64,000 nucleotides of DNA from Acetobacter musti (lineage in GTDB: Bacteria > Pseudomonadota > Alphaproteobacteria > Acetobacterales > Acetobacteraceae). The DNA is taken from positions 62,001 through 126,000 of the forward strand of contig NZ_WOTB01000011.1 in NCBI RefSeq assembly GCF_011516835.1, given 5' to 3'. The notes below the pieces were generated by a model. It was not told the DNA's origin, did not search any database, and saw only the letters and a program-made list of their open reading frames with translations. Positions 9,974-17,409 of this stretch are shown one piece after another (position 1 is the first letter of the stretch; every line of letters begins with the position of its first letter). Made by a program: the position numbers and the translations under genes.

Positions 9974-10379
9974 ATTGATTGGCCCTTAAGATCGTTACGA
10001 CAAAATGCGCCGTTTGATTTTTTTTAACGTCTGGCCGTTTTTGCTGTCAATAAAATAAAACGTTAATTGTTTAGAATTCCAAAACAAAGGTTATATGTTG
10101 CCTTTGAGTAACATTCTCCACGGAACGTTCTGCTGACTGTCCATCCCTGTACTTTAACTGGCCGGATACAAAAATGCAGAATTTCCGGAGACTGACAGGC
10201 CCGCACGTCTTCAGAAATATACTGCGGCTCCGCGAGATTTATTCGCTGGAACGTTCGTCTGAAAAATATTAACAATCTCCTAAGACGAGGCGTCACGCTG
10301 TGACGTCGCGCTCACCTGTTATCCTACAGGCCCCAGGCCGAGAGGATGACGGTACCAAACATGTGGAGACAATAATCCG
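9974..10379. promoter_or_regulatory. AT-rich divergent control region with two GAACGTTC palindromes
   Basis: This 406-base gap separates the Hint gene (leftward) from the peptide operon (rightward) and is clearly more AT-rich than its surroundings. Two identical 8-bp palindromes, GAACGTTC, lie at 10123-10130 and 10249-10256. Each is preceded by G, and their centres are 126 bases apart, which is close to twelve helical turns. No open reading frame here has coding character. It very probably holds both promoters, though no single -35/-10 pair could be chosen with confidence. Confidence 0.55.
10291..10305. promoter_or_regulatory. Dyad CGTCAC-GCT-GTGACG upstream of the peptide gene
   Basis: A perfect 6-bp inverted repeat with a 3-base centre, 75-90 bases before the peptide start codon. 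Its position suits an operator or activator site near the promoter. That role is inferred from position and symmetry only. Confidence 0.4.
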
Positions 10380-10808
10380 ATGCGTGAACTGACGATGACG
10401 GAACTCGATGCGGTTTCCGGCGGCTGCAATGTCCAGCCGGGCAGCTGTTACAAGCCTTCATATCCCTGCGGCCCGTCGTATTCCTGTGGTCCGTCATATT
10501 CCTGCGGGACATCAGCGGCAATGATCGCGGCTTATGCCGGATATCTCGCCGGCGAATACAATGTCGCGGCGGATATTTTCAATCATGCCGGCTGCTCCAC
10601 CATCAGCTCCGCGATGCAGAACGTCTGCACGGACGTGAAACTCGGTTACACGGCGGGTCTGAGCATGACCGTGGCGCAGGCCACATCCATGCTCAACGGG
10701 GTCGTCTCCGCGATCGGTTCCGCTGTTACGCTGAACAAATGCGGCGGTATTGCAACGATGCAGACAATCGAATTTCCCCCGGTCAGTGGTGGTGGCTTCG
10801 GTACATAA
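10380..10808 (+). CDS. Microcin/bacteriocin-like precursor with double-glycine leader
   Basis: A 142-aa secreted-peptide precursor. The first 15 residues (MRELTMTELDAVSGG) match the class II microcin/colicin V leader pattern (MRELxxxExxxVSGG) almost perfectly, predicting C39-peptidase cleavage after Gly15. The 127-aa mature part starts with Cys16 and carries eight cysteines (16, 23, 30, 36, 42, 72, 83, 121), enough for four disulfides. Residues 26-43 are three PSYxCG repeats. Then follow Ala/Gly/Ser-rich amphipathic or hydrophobic stretches (AAYAGYLAGEYNVAADIF; LNGVVSAIGSAVTL) like the helices of pore-forming microcins. A GGAG ribosome site lies 11 bases upstream. Export genes follow directly. 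No immunity gene was recognised, so antibacterial function is inferred; a signalling or surface role is possible. Confidence 0.85.
   Translation: MRELTMTELDAVSGGCNVQPGSCYKPSYPCGPSYSCGPSYSCGTSAAMIAAYAGYLAGEYNVAADIFNHAGCSTISSAMQNVCTDVKLGYTAGLSMTVAQATSMLNGVVSAIGSAVTLNKCGGIATMQTIEFPPVSGGGFGT
10455..10508 (+). repeat. Three 18-bp repeats encoding PSYxCG
   Basis: Within the precursor gene, codons 26-43 are three tandem 18-base units reading PSYPCG, PSYSCG and PSYSCG. They spread Tyr and Cys residues at a 6-residue period directly behind the predicted leader cleavage site. The third-base differences between units suggest the repeats are under protein-level selection or are not very recent. Confidence 0.8.
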
Positions 10809-10875
10809 TCAGACTGATACGTACCTCCGTTCAGACGGACGTTCTGTTCAGTAATTCTGCCGGTTCATTACTCTG

Positions 10876-10936
10876 CGGCTCTTCTGGTCCGTTGTCCGTG
10901 ACAGCGTGCGGGAAGAGCCGTCTTTTTCTTTTCTTT
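10876..10936 (+). terminator. Hairpin plus T-rich tract between peptide and exporter genes
   Basis: A 9-bp inverted repeat (CGGCTCTTC at 10876-10884, GAAGAGCCG at 10912-10920) encloses a 27-base loop and is followed by a pyrimidine stretch (TCTTTTTCTTTTCTTT). It lies in the 186 bases between the peptide stop and the HlyD start. The likely role is a leaky terminator that lets the peptide be made in excess over its exporter, as in many bacteriocin operons. Confidence 0.65.
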
Positions 10937-10994
10937 ATCTTTCTGTCGTGAGTTTGTAAGCGAAACGCTCCGTACCTGAGAGACTCCGTTCCGT

Positions 10995-12305
10995 ATGTCG
11001 TCACTTTATCGCCAGGAAGCGCTTGACGCCCGTCGCCAGGCGTGGCTCGGGCAGGTGCAGGCGGCACAGTCGCTGTCCATCCGGATTATTTCCTGGGTAA
11101 CGCTCGGACTGGTTTTTCTCACAATCCTCTATCTTCGTTTCGGCCTTTATACGCGTCGCGTGCATGCCACCGGCCTCATGCTGCCTCCGACAGGCCTGAT
11201 CACCATCGATGCAAGCGCGGCAGGGATCGTCAGCCGGAGATTCGCCGAAGAGGGGATGGAGGTCCATAAGGGGCAGAAGCTTTTTGTCATCGACCTCGAA
11301 GCCCGGACACTCGTCGGCGCCACACAGGGACAGGTTCTCGCCCAGCTGCACAGGCAGCGCGAACTGTTCGAGCGGCAAAAGGAAATCAGGGTCGCCGACG
11401 CGCCTGTGGAAAAACAGGCCCTGGTGAATCAGATCCGGAATCTTCAGCAGCAGCACGTGCTCACCGGGCAGCAGCTGGTAAATGACGCCAAAGTGCTTCC
11501 GGTGGTTGAAGCCGCGGTGAAGCGGATGAGAGACGCGCAAAGCGCGCACCTCGTCACGGAGACGCAGTTTCAGAGCCAGCTCTATACCTATGCGCAGCTC
11601 CTCAGCAGCCATGCCCAGTTTCTTCAGAATTATACAGATACCGAAGGAAAGATTTCAGACAACACATCGAAACTGATGCGATATGACCGCCAGACGGCGC
11701 ACGACATCAACGATCTCGACCGGCAGATCGCGCAGATCGATCAGCAGATCGACGAAAGTGAAAGTCACCGTGAAATCGTCATCGAAGCACCGGAAGACGG
11801 TATTCTGAGCGCCGTGCGCGGCAATCTGGGACAGCAGGTCAGCGCAGGCACCCCTCTCGTAACATTGCTGCCGACCGGACGCGCCCTTGATGCCGAGCTT
11901 TATGTGACAAGCGCCTCCATCGGCTTTGTCCGAGAGGGACAGCCGGTCCTCCTGCGCTACGCCGCCTTTCCTTATCAGCGCTTCGGCCTCGCCCGCGGGC
12001 GGATCACGGAGATCACGCGCGCACCCGTGACGGCGACGGAACCGGGTCAGACCGGGCAGCAGGGCGGAAATACGTCTTCAAAAGACCAGAAATCGACGTC
12101 AGGCTCCGATATGTACCGGATCAGGGTCAGGCCCGATCTGCCCTACGTGCTGGCTTACGGACAGAAAAAGCCGCTCCAGGCCGGAATGGAAGTCGAGGCG
12201 GACATCGCCATCGATTCACGGCGTCTCTATCAGTGGATATTCGATCCGGTGACCAGTATGCGTGACAGCGTCATGGCTGTCAGCGGCGGGCTTGTTGATA
12301 AATGA
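10995..12305 (+). CDS. HlyD/CvaA-type membrane fusion protein
   Basis: The 436-aa periplasmic adaptor has a short cytoplasmic N-terminus and one membrane segment at about residues 28-50. A biotinyl-lipoyl half motif follows (GLITIDASAAGIVSRRFAEE), then a long alpha-helical hairpin rich in Gln and Leu (about 110-250). The second lipoyl half is VIEAPEDGILSAVRGNLGQQ, followed by beta-barrel domains. The family links an inner-membrane ABC exporter to an outer-membrane channel of the TolC kind for one-step secretion. No TolC gene is present in the window. The stop codon overlaps the start of the ABC exporter (ATGA at 12302-12305), so the two are translationally coupled. Its cargo is presumably the peptide encoded just upstream. 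Confidence 0.92.
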   Translation: MSSLYRQEALDARRQAWLGQVQAAQSLSIRIISWVTLGLVFLTILYLRFGLYTRRVHATGLMLPPTGLITIDASAAGIVSRRFAEEGMEVHKGQKLFVIDLEARTLVGATQGQVLAQLHRQRELFERQKEIRVADAPVEKQALVNQIRNLQQQHVLTGQQLVNDAKVLPVVEAAVKRMRDAQSAHLVTETQFQSQLYTYAQLLSSHAQFLQNYTDTEGKISDNTSKLMRYDRQTAHDINDLDRQIAQIDQQIDESESHREIVIEAPEDGILSAVRGNLGQQVSAGTPLVTLLPTGRALDAELYVTSASIGFVREGQPVLLRYAAFPYQRFGLARGRITEITRAPVTATEPGQTGQQGGNTSSKDQKSTSGSDMYRIRVRPDLPYVLAYGQKKPLQAGMEVEADIAIDSRRLYQWIFDPVTSMRDSVMAVSGGLVDK

Positions 12306-14509
12306 GCACGCCCTTTGAGTCTCTTCAGTTCGGCTTCGGCAAAAAAGTACCTGTCGTCCTTCAGGTGGAGGCCGCTGAATGCGGCATCGCCTGCCTTGCC
12401 ATGGTCCTCGGCTTCTACGGTCACGAGATCGACCTCGCTACCCTGCGCCGCCGTTACTCGGTCTCGATCAAGGGCGTAACGCTCCGCAGCCTGGTGCAGG
12501 CCGCCGATACGCTCGGTTTCACCAGCCGCGCCGTCCGGCTGGAACTGGAAGATCTGCCAAAACTCCGGACACCGTGCATCCTGCACTGGGGAATGAATCA
12601 CTTCGTCGTTCTGGTTTCGGCCAGAGGCGATCAGATCACGATCAATGACCCGGCAGTGGGCCGCCGGACGGTAACGTCCGATGAGGTGTCCCGTGAATTC
12701 ACGGGCGTCGCGCTGGAACTGACACCCAACGAGACATTCGAACGCAGGGACGAACGCGAAACGATTCGTCTGCGCGATCTGTTCCGGCATGTGGCCGGTC
12801 TGCGCGGCGCCCTCATGGGGCTGTTCTTCCTGTCTCTCGGACTGGAAGTCATCGCACTTATTTCACCGATGGTCTCGCAGGTCGTGATTGATGAGGTGAT
12901 CGTGACAGCGGATCACGATCTGCTGCTGACGATCACCTTCGGCCTGGCCATGCTCCTGCTGCTGCAGATGTTTCTCGGCTCCGTCCGGACCTGGGCCGTA
13001 ACATTGTTCAGCACCCGGGTCGGTCTCGAATGGAGCACCAGCCTCTTCGACCATCTGACCCGTCTGCCGCTCGATTACTTCAGCAAACGTCATGTCGGGG
13101 ACGTTCTGTCCCGTTTCGGCTCGCTCGGGTCCATCCAGCAGGCCCTGACGACCGATATGGTGCAGACCGTCATGGACGGGCTGATGGGCATCGGCATGGG
13201 AATCATGCTTTTCGTCTATGGCGGATGGCTGGGCCTGGTAGCCTGCGTCGCGCTGTTTCTGGATATTCTCCTGCGGCTGGTGACGTACCGGACCTATCGT
13301 GAAGCCTCGGAAGAGCAGATCGTCGTCAGCGCACGCCAGCAGAGCCATTTTATCGAGACGCTGCGCGGCATGGCGAGCGTCAAGCTTCTGGGCCTTAGGG
13401 AAAGACGCCGTACGACCTGGCTGAACATCGTCATCGACAGCATCAATATCAGGCTGAGACTCCAGCGCTTCGACCTGATCTACGGTCGTCTCGGTGACTT
13501 CATTTTCGGCGCGGATCGTCTGATCATGATGGTTCTGGGGGCGAGACAGGTGATGGACGGGTCCATGTCCGTCGGCATGCTCGTCGCGTTCCTGTCCTAC
13601 AAAGACCAGTTTGCGGGGCGCGTCGGATCGCTTGTGAGCACGGGCTTTAAACTGAGGATGCTCAACATCCAGAGTGACCGCCTCGCGGACATCGTCATGA
13701 CCGAGCCGGAGCCGGTCAGCCGGGCAGTGCCGACGCACCACCACGGCCCCGCGACTCTCACCTGCCGTGAGATGTCCGCGCGATACGCGGCACAGGAGCC
13801 ATGGATTTTCCGGAATATCGATCTCGATATTCCGGCCGGGAAAAGCGTCGCGATCGTCGGACCCTCAGGATGCGGCAAGACGACGCTGCTCAAGGCGATG
13901 ATGGGACTTCACCCTCTGGACGAGGGTCGTCTTTTCATCGACGAAGTCGACGTTTCGGTCCTGTCGCTGGAAGGCTACCGCGAGCGTATCGCCGGCGTCC
14001 TGCAGGATGACGGTCTTTTCTCCGGATCTGTCGCCGATAATATCAGCGGTTTCGCGGAACAGCCGGATCAGGACCTCATCACGCACTGCGCTGAAAAAGC
14101 CGCCATTCTCGATGACATCCGGCGTATGCCGATGGGGTTTGAAACCCTCGTAGGGGATATGGGCGGGGCGCTTTCCGGAGGGCAGAAGCAGCGTGTCATT
14201 CTCGCCCGCGCGCTCTACAAACAGCCCCAGATTCTGTTCCTCGACGAAGCCACCAGTCATCTCGACGAACACACTGAATCGATCGTGGCAGCCTCGCTGC
14301 GGGACATGAATATCACGCGCGTCATGGTGGCCCATCGGCCGGCGACGATTGCTCATGCCGACTATATTTATTCGTTCGAGCCCGGAGGCGTGCTTGTATT
14401 GCGCAAAAGCCCCCGGCCGGAGCCCCCGGTGACTCCGGCTCCGTCACCGGCTTCCGGTTACACAATGGCGGGACAGTTCGGATCATCCTGGAACATTTCC
14501 GGACCATAA
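12302..14509 (+). CDS. C39-peptidase-containing ABC exporter (PCAT, CvaB-like)
   Basis: A 735-aa bacteriocin/microcin maturation and export ATPase. Residues 1-135 form a C39 peptidase that should cut double-glycine leaders. The oxyanion Gln21 and nucleophile Cys27 are in QVEAAECGIACLAMVLGFYG, the catalytic His100 is in NHFVVL, and Asp116 is in INDPAVG. All are intact. A six-helix transmembrane domain spans about 160-440. The nucleotide-binding domain has a Walker A (GPSGCGKTT, about 520), signature (LSGGQKQR, about 625) and Walker B (ILFLDEATSHLD, about 650). Unlike degenerate CLD-type RTX exporters, the peptidase Cys is retained. This matches the GG leader of the nearby precursor and makes a self-consistent processing-and-export pair. 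Confidence 0.95.
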   Translation: MSTPFESLQFGFGKKVPVVLQVEAAECGIACLAMVLGFYGHEIDLATLRRRYSVSIKGVTLRSLVQAADTLGFTSRAVRLELEDLPKLRTPCILHWGMNHFVVLVSARGDQITINDPAVGRRTVTSDEVSREFTGVALELTPNETFERRDERETIRLRDLFRHVAGLRGALMGLFFLSLGLEVIALISPMVSQVVIDEVIVTADHDLLLTITFGLAMLLLLQMFLGSVRTWAVTLFSTRVGLEWSTSLFDHLTRLPLDYFSKRHVGDVLSRFGSLGSIQQALTTDMVQTVMDGLMGIGMGIMLFVYGGWLGLVACVALFLDILLRLVTYRTYREASEEQIVVSARQQSHFIETLRGMASVKLLGLRERRRTTWLNIVIDSINIRLRLQRFDLIYGRLGDFIFGADRLIMMVLGARQVMDGSMSVGMLVAFLSYKDQFAGRVGSLVSTGFKLRMLNIQSDRLADIVMTEPEPVSRAVPTHHHGPATLTCREMSARYAAQEPWIFRNIDLDIPAGKSVAIVGPSGCGKTTLLKAMMGLHPLDEGRLFIDEVDVSVLSLEGYRERIAGVLQDDGLFSGSVADNISGFAEQPDQDLITHCAEKAAILDDIRRMPMGFETLVGDMGGALSGGQKQRVILARALYKQPQILFLDEATSHLDEHTESIVAASLRDMNITRVMVAHRPATIAHADYIYSFEPGGVLVLRKSPRPEPPVTPAPSPASGYTMAGQFGSSWNISGP

Positions 14510-14713
14510 ATGCCGTTGCCGTCTCATCGGGTCCCAGAGCATGAAAAGCCGGCGTTCCGGCGGCCTCGTGACGAAACAATGGCGGAGGCATCGGACCGCT
14601 GACCGGAAGGAATGCGATAACGCCCGGATGACAGCGGGCGAGGACGTTGCTAGAAGGCCCGCAACGCCCGGTTGCATGGGCGGCCTATGGCAGTTTCACG
14701 GGAACGTCGGCCA

Positions 14714-15646
14714 ATGAAGATCGTCGCTTGTAATAGCAATCCACCTCTGGCCGAGGCTGTTGCGGCCGAGCTCAATATGCCGCTCTGCAATGCTTCGGTC
14801 CGACGATTCGCCGACATGGAGGTCTTCGTCGAGATCTTCGAGAACGTTCGCGGAGAAGATGTGTTTGTGGTGCAGAGCACCTGCACGCCGACCAACGACA
14901 ATCTGATGGAACTGCTGATTATGCTGGATGCGCTGCGCCGGAGTTCCGCGCGCCGCGTGACAGCGGTCATGCCCTATTTCGGCTACGCCCGGCAGGATCG
15001 CAAATCCGGTTCGCGCACGCCGATCAGCGCCAAACTGGTCGCCAATCTTCTCGTCGAGGCCGGAGCGGACCGGATTCTGACCATGGATCTGCACGCGATG
15101 CAGATTCAGGGCTTCTTCGATATCCCGGTAGACAATCTCTATGCCGCCCCCCTCTTCGTGCGCGATATCAAAGATCGTTACGGCGATCGTGACCTCATGA
15201 TCGTATCGCCCGATGTCGGAGGGGTGGTGCGCGCCCGTCAGCTGGCGCAGCGTCTCAATACCGATCTGGCCATCATCGACAAACGCCGGGAACGCGCCGG
15301 CGTCTCCGAGGTCATGAATGTGATCGGTGACGTAAAGGGACGTCATTGTCTGCTTGTCGACGATATCGTCGACAGCGGCGGCTCGCTGTGCAACGCCGCC
15401 CGCGCGATCAGCAATCAGGGCGCGGCCTCGGTCGGCGCTTACGTTACCCACGGCGTGCTGACCGGCAGCGCCGTCGAGCGCATCGCCGATTCACCGATTG
15501 AAATGCTGACACTGACCGACAGCATCATGGCGACCGAAGCCGTGACGGCGGCGCGCAATATCCGGCAGGTCAGCATCGCCGGCCTGCTGGCGCGTGCGAT
15601 GCGGGCCGTCTCCGACGAAAGCTCCGTGTCATCCCTGTTTGACTGA
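14714..15646 (+). CDS. prs: Ribose-phosphate pyrophosphokinase
   Basis: The enzyme makes PRPP from ribose 5-phosphate and ATP for nucleotide, histidine and tryptophan synthesis. I chose the ATG at 14714 ([20 protein letters not shown]) because it gives the usual 310-aa length and conserved N-terminus; an in-frame extension to 14672 has no family match. Key motifs are visible: the metal/ATP site [20 protein letters not shown], the flexible loop with KRR ([13 protein letters not shown]), and the PRPP-binding loop [18 protein letters not shown]. The gene stands alone after the exporter and is 14 bases ahead of a histidine phosphatase gene, so the two probably share a transcript. Confidence 0.97.
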   Translation: MKIVACNSNPPLAEAVAAELNMPLCNASVRRFADMEVFVEIFENVRGEDVFVVQSTCTPTNDNLMELLIMLDALRRSSARRVTAVMPYFGYARQDRKSGSRTPISAKLVANLLVEAGADRILTMDLHAMQIQGFFDIPVDNLYAAPLFVRDIKDRYGDRDLMIVSPDVGGVVRARQLAQRLNTDLAIIDKRRERAGVSEVMNVIGDVKGRHCLLVDDIVDSGGSLCNAARAISNQGAASVGAYVTHGVLTGSAVERIADSPIEMLTLTDSIMATEAVTAARNIRQVSIAGLLARAMRAVSDESSVSSLFD

Positions 15647-15660
15647 TCGGGGTCCCTGAC

Positions 15661-16251
15661 ATGATCACTGATGCGCCTTACTGGTATCTCCGTCACGGAG
15701 AGACCGACTGGAACAAAAAAGGCCTCTCGCAGGGACGGACCGATATCCCCCTGAACGCGACGGGAATCGCCCAGGCCGAGGCCGCGGGCGCGATCCTGGC
15801 CGAACGGGCCGTCGCCGGCCTCAGCATCCGCCGTATCGTGTCGTCGCCCCTGACACGGGCATTACGTACCGCGGAGATCGCCGCCGACGCGCTCGGCTGC
15901 GCGAATACCCGCCCGACACTGTCGGTCGATCCCGGGCTGGAAGAGGTCTGCTTCGGTGAGCAGGAAGGGCAGCCCATGGGAGAGTGGTATGATGACTGGA
16001 TCGCCGGTCATTACACACCTCCGGGCGCGGAGCCTTTCGCGTTGCTGCGTGACCGTGCCGTCAGTGCCGTGAACCGGGCGCTCGCCGGAGACGGTATGGT
16101 GATGATCGTGGCCCACGGAGCATTATTCCGGGCGCTGAGGTCAGCAATGCGCCTTCCGGCAAATGTGCGGCTTCCAAACGCCACTCCGCTGGTGGCTGAG
16201 CCGCCTTCGGAGGGCGGCCTTTCACCATGGAAGCTGAGCGTCGTCGGCTAG
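15661..16251 (+). CDS. Histidine phosphatase family protein
   Basis: A 196-aa phosphoglycerate-mutase-like phosphatase. The catalytic motif LRHGETDWNKKGLSQGRTD is at residues 10-28, with the phospho-accepting His12. A second Arg follows in SSPLTRALRTAEI, the acid region is LEEVCFGEQEGQPMGEW, and the second catalytic His is in VAHGALFRALR. These features fix the superfamily but not the substrate. Members act on sugar phosphates, alpha-ribazole phosphate or other small phosphoesters. It follows prs by 14 bases, which hints at a nucleotide or sugar-phosphate link, but that is only positional. Confidence 0.85.
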   Translation: MITDAPYWYLRHGETDWNKKGLSQGRTDIPLNATGIAQAEAAGAILAERAVAGLSIRRIVSSPLTRALRTAEIAADALGCANTRPTLSVDPGLEEVCFGEQEGQPMGEWYDDWIAGHYTPPGAEPFALLRDRAVSAVNRALAGDGMVMIVAHGALFRALRSAMRLPANVRLPNATPLVAEPPSEGGLSPWKLSVVG

Positions 16252-16315
16252 AAAATCCTCTGCCCCGTATTTTGCACCAGAAGTAACCAGAAGCCTCCGG
16301 TCCATCCGTCGGAAT

Positions 16316-16555
16316 TCAGCCGAACAGGCTGACGGAGGCCGAACTGGTCTGCTTGTCAGTTTTTTTGTGGGTCTCCCGGGCCAGAACATTTCCTGTGGAA
16401 TCGAGCCCGATGGACACGGAACTGCCCCTGGCGCGCTGACCCGTGGCCGAAATATTCGTACTGCCAAGCGTTTTCGGCGCCCCGGACGAGCGGGCTTTGT
16501 GCTGAGTCGCGAGCAGGGCGTAGCTGGTGCCGCTGATACTGGAAACTGTTGTCAT
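16316..16555 (-). CDS. Small Ser/Thr-rich hypothetical protein
   Basis: The predicted product is 79 aa, starting at the ATG at 16553-16555. A GGAGG ribosome site lies 10-14 bases upstream, and this is the main reason to prefer it over a longer frame starting at 16621. The sequence is rich in Ser, Thr, Gly and Ala with scattered Lys/Arg, has no cysteine and no membrane segment, and opens with MTTVSSISGTSYALLATQ. I do not recognise a family. It is divergent from the CHRD gene and convergent with the phosphatase gene. It could be a short structural or secreted protein; function unknown. Confidence 0.5.
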   Translation of the reverse strand: MTTVSSISGTSYALLATQHKARSSGAPKTLGSTNISATGQRARGSSVSIGLDSTGNVLARETHKKTDKQTSSASVSLFG

Positions 16556-16700
16556 CACGGTATCCTCCGGCCGGGAATACTGAAGAGAATCAGTTATCAT
16601 GACGTAAATTATGGCGCCCATAAAACAGACTGATCATCATGAACGATGCCGGTGCTTCGGCGTTAGGCTATTGTTTATAGAAACGGTAACGGAGGTTCCG

Positions 16701-17135
16701 ATGTTCAGAACGTGTAAAGTTATCCCGCTGGCTGTATTCGCCGCCGCCGTGATCTCAGGCGCCGCACCGGCAGCCCTGGCCGCGAAAAATCCGGTCTTCA
16801 TCGGAACGTTCAGAGCCGAACACGGAACGAAGACCGCTCCGTCGGGTGAAGTCCGGGCAACGCTCGATCCGGCGACCGACGTGCTGACCTACAAAATCTC
16901 CTGGAAAGGACTTTCAGGCCCGGTCAATGCAGCCCATTTTCACGGCCCGGCCTCTTTTGATCAGGACGCCGACGTCATGGTGCCCATAGACGGTCCCTAT
17001 AAGAGCCCGCTTTCCGGAAAAGTGACTCTTGATAGCGAGCAGGCGGACCAATTGTCGCACGGACAGGTTTATGTGAATCTGCATACCGAGGCTTTCCCGA
17101 ATGGCGAGGCCCGCGCGCAGATGGTAAGGCACTGA
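16701..17135 (+). CDS. CHRD domain secreted protein
   Basis: A 144-aa protein with a clear Sec signal peptide (about residues 1-26, ending AAPAALAA). It continues as one CHRD domain: VFIGTFRAEHGTKTAPSGEV, a central AAHFHGP, and VNLHTEAFPNGEARAQM near the C-terminus. CHRD domains occur in chordin and in many bacterial secreted proteins of unknown role. The conserved His residues have led to suggestions of metal binding. The start at 16701 is supported by GGAGG ten bases upstream. It is a single gene followed by a family A repeat that may act as its terminator. Confidence 0.88.
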   Translation: MFRTCKVIPLAVFAAAVISGAAPAALAAKNPVFIGTFRAEHGTKTAPSGEVRATLDPATDVLTYKISWKGLSGPVNAAHFHGPASFDQDADVMVPIDGPYKSPLSGKVTLDSEQADQLSHGQVYVNLHTEAFPNGEARAQMVRH

Positions 17136-17250
17136 ACCGGAACAGCAGACCGGCGATCCGCAGAAAAAGCTGATTCCACGCAGAGAGTATAAGAGACTTG
17201 TTTCACAAGCCGTCCTGTGAAACTTCCTTTAAATTATCAGGAGGTTTCTG

Positions 17251-17331
17251 GTTGAGCTTTTTCCGGAAAGTTTCGGAATACGCCGCCTTTTTGAAAAAAG
17301 GCGGCACCCAAAAACTTTCATTTTTTTAAAT
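17251..17331. repeat. Hairpin repeat, family A copy 1 (partly degenerate)
   Basis: The GCCGCC(T5)G(A6)GGCGGC hairpin is intact at 17282-17305, followed by ACCCAAAAACTTTCA. The partner hairpin (GAAGCTTTTT...) is eroded to GAGCTTTTTCCGGAAAGTTTC. It lies between the convergent CHRD and cytochrome c genes, filling most of that 274-base gap, and could terminate both. Confidence 0.8.
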
Positions 17332-17409
17332 GTTTATCGTGAAGTTTTTTCTGATCCTGGCTGAAGCGAACAGGCAGCCGCCCCGGTACCTGTCTGTTCA
17401 GATGACAAC

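Noticed and set aside
10063-10296. 77-codon minus-strand frame in the divergent control region
   Set aside because: No ribosome site, atypical composition, lies within the presumed promoter region with the GAACGTTC palindromes.
14510-14713. Small frames between the exporter and prs considered as an immunity gene
   Set aside because: No ribosome site, membrane-helix pattern or conservation clue; they overlap in antisense with prs leader sequence.
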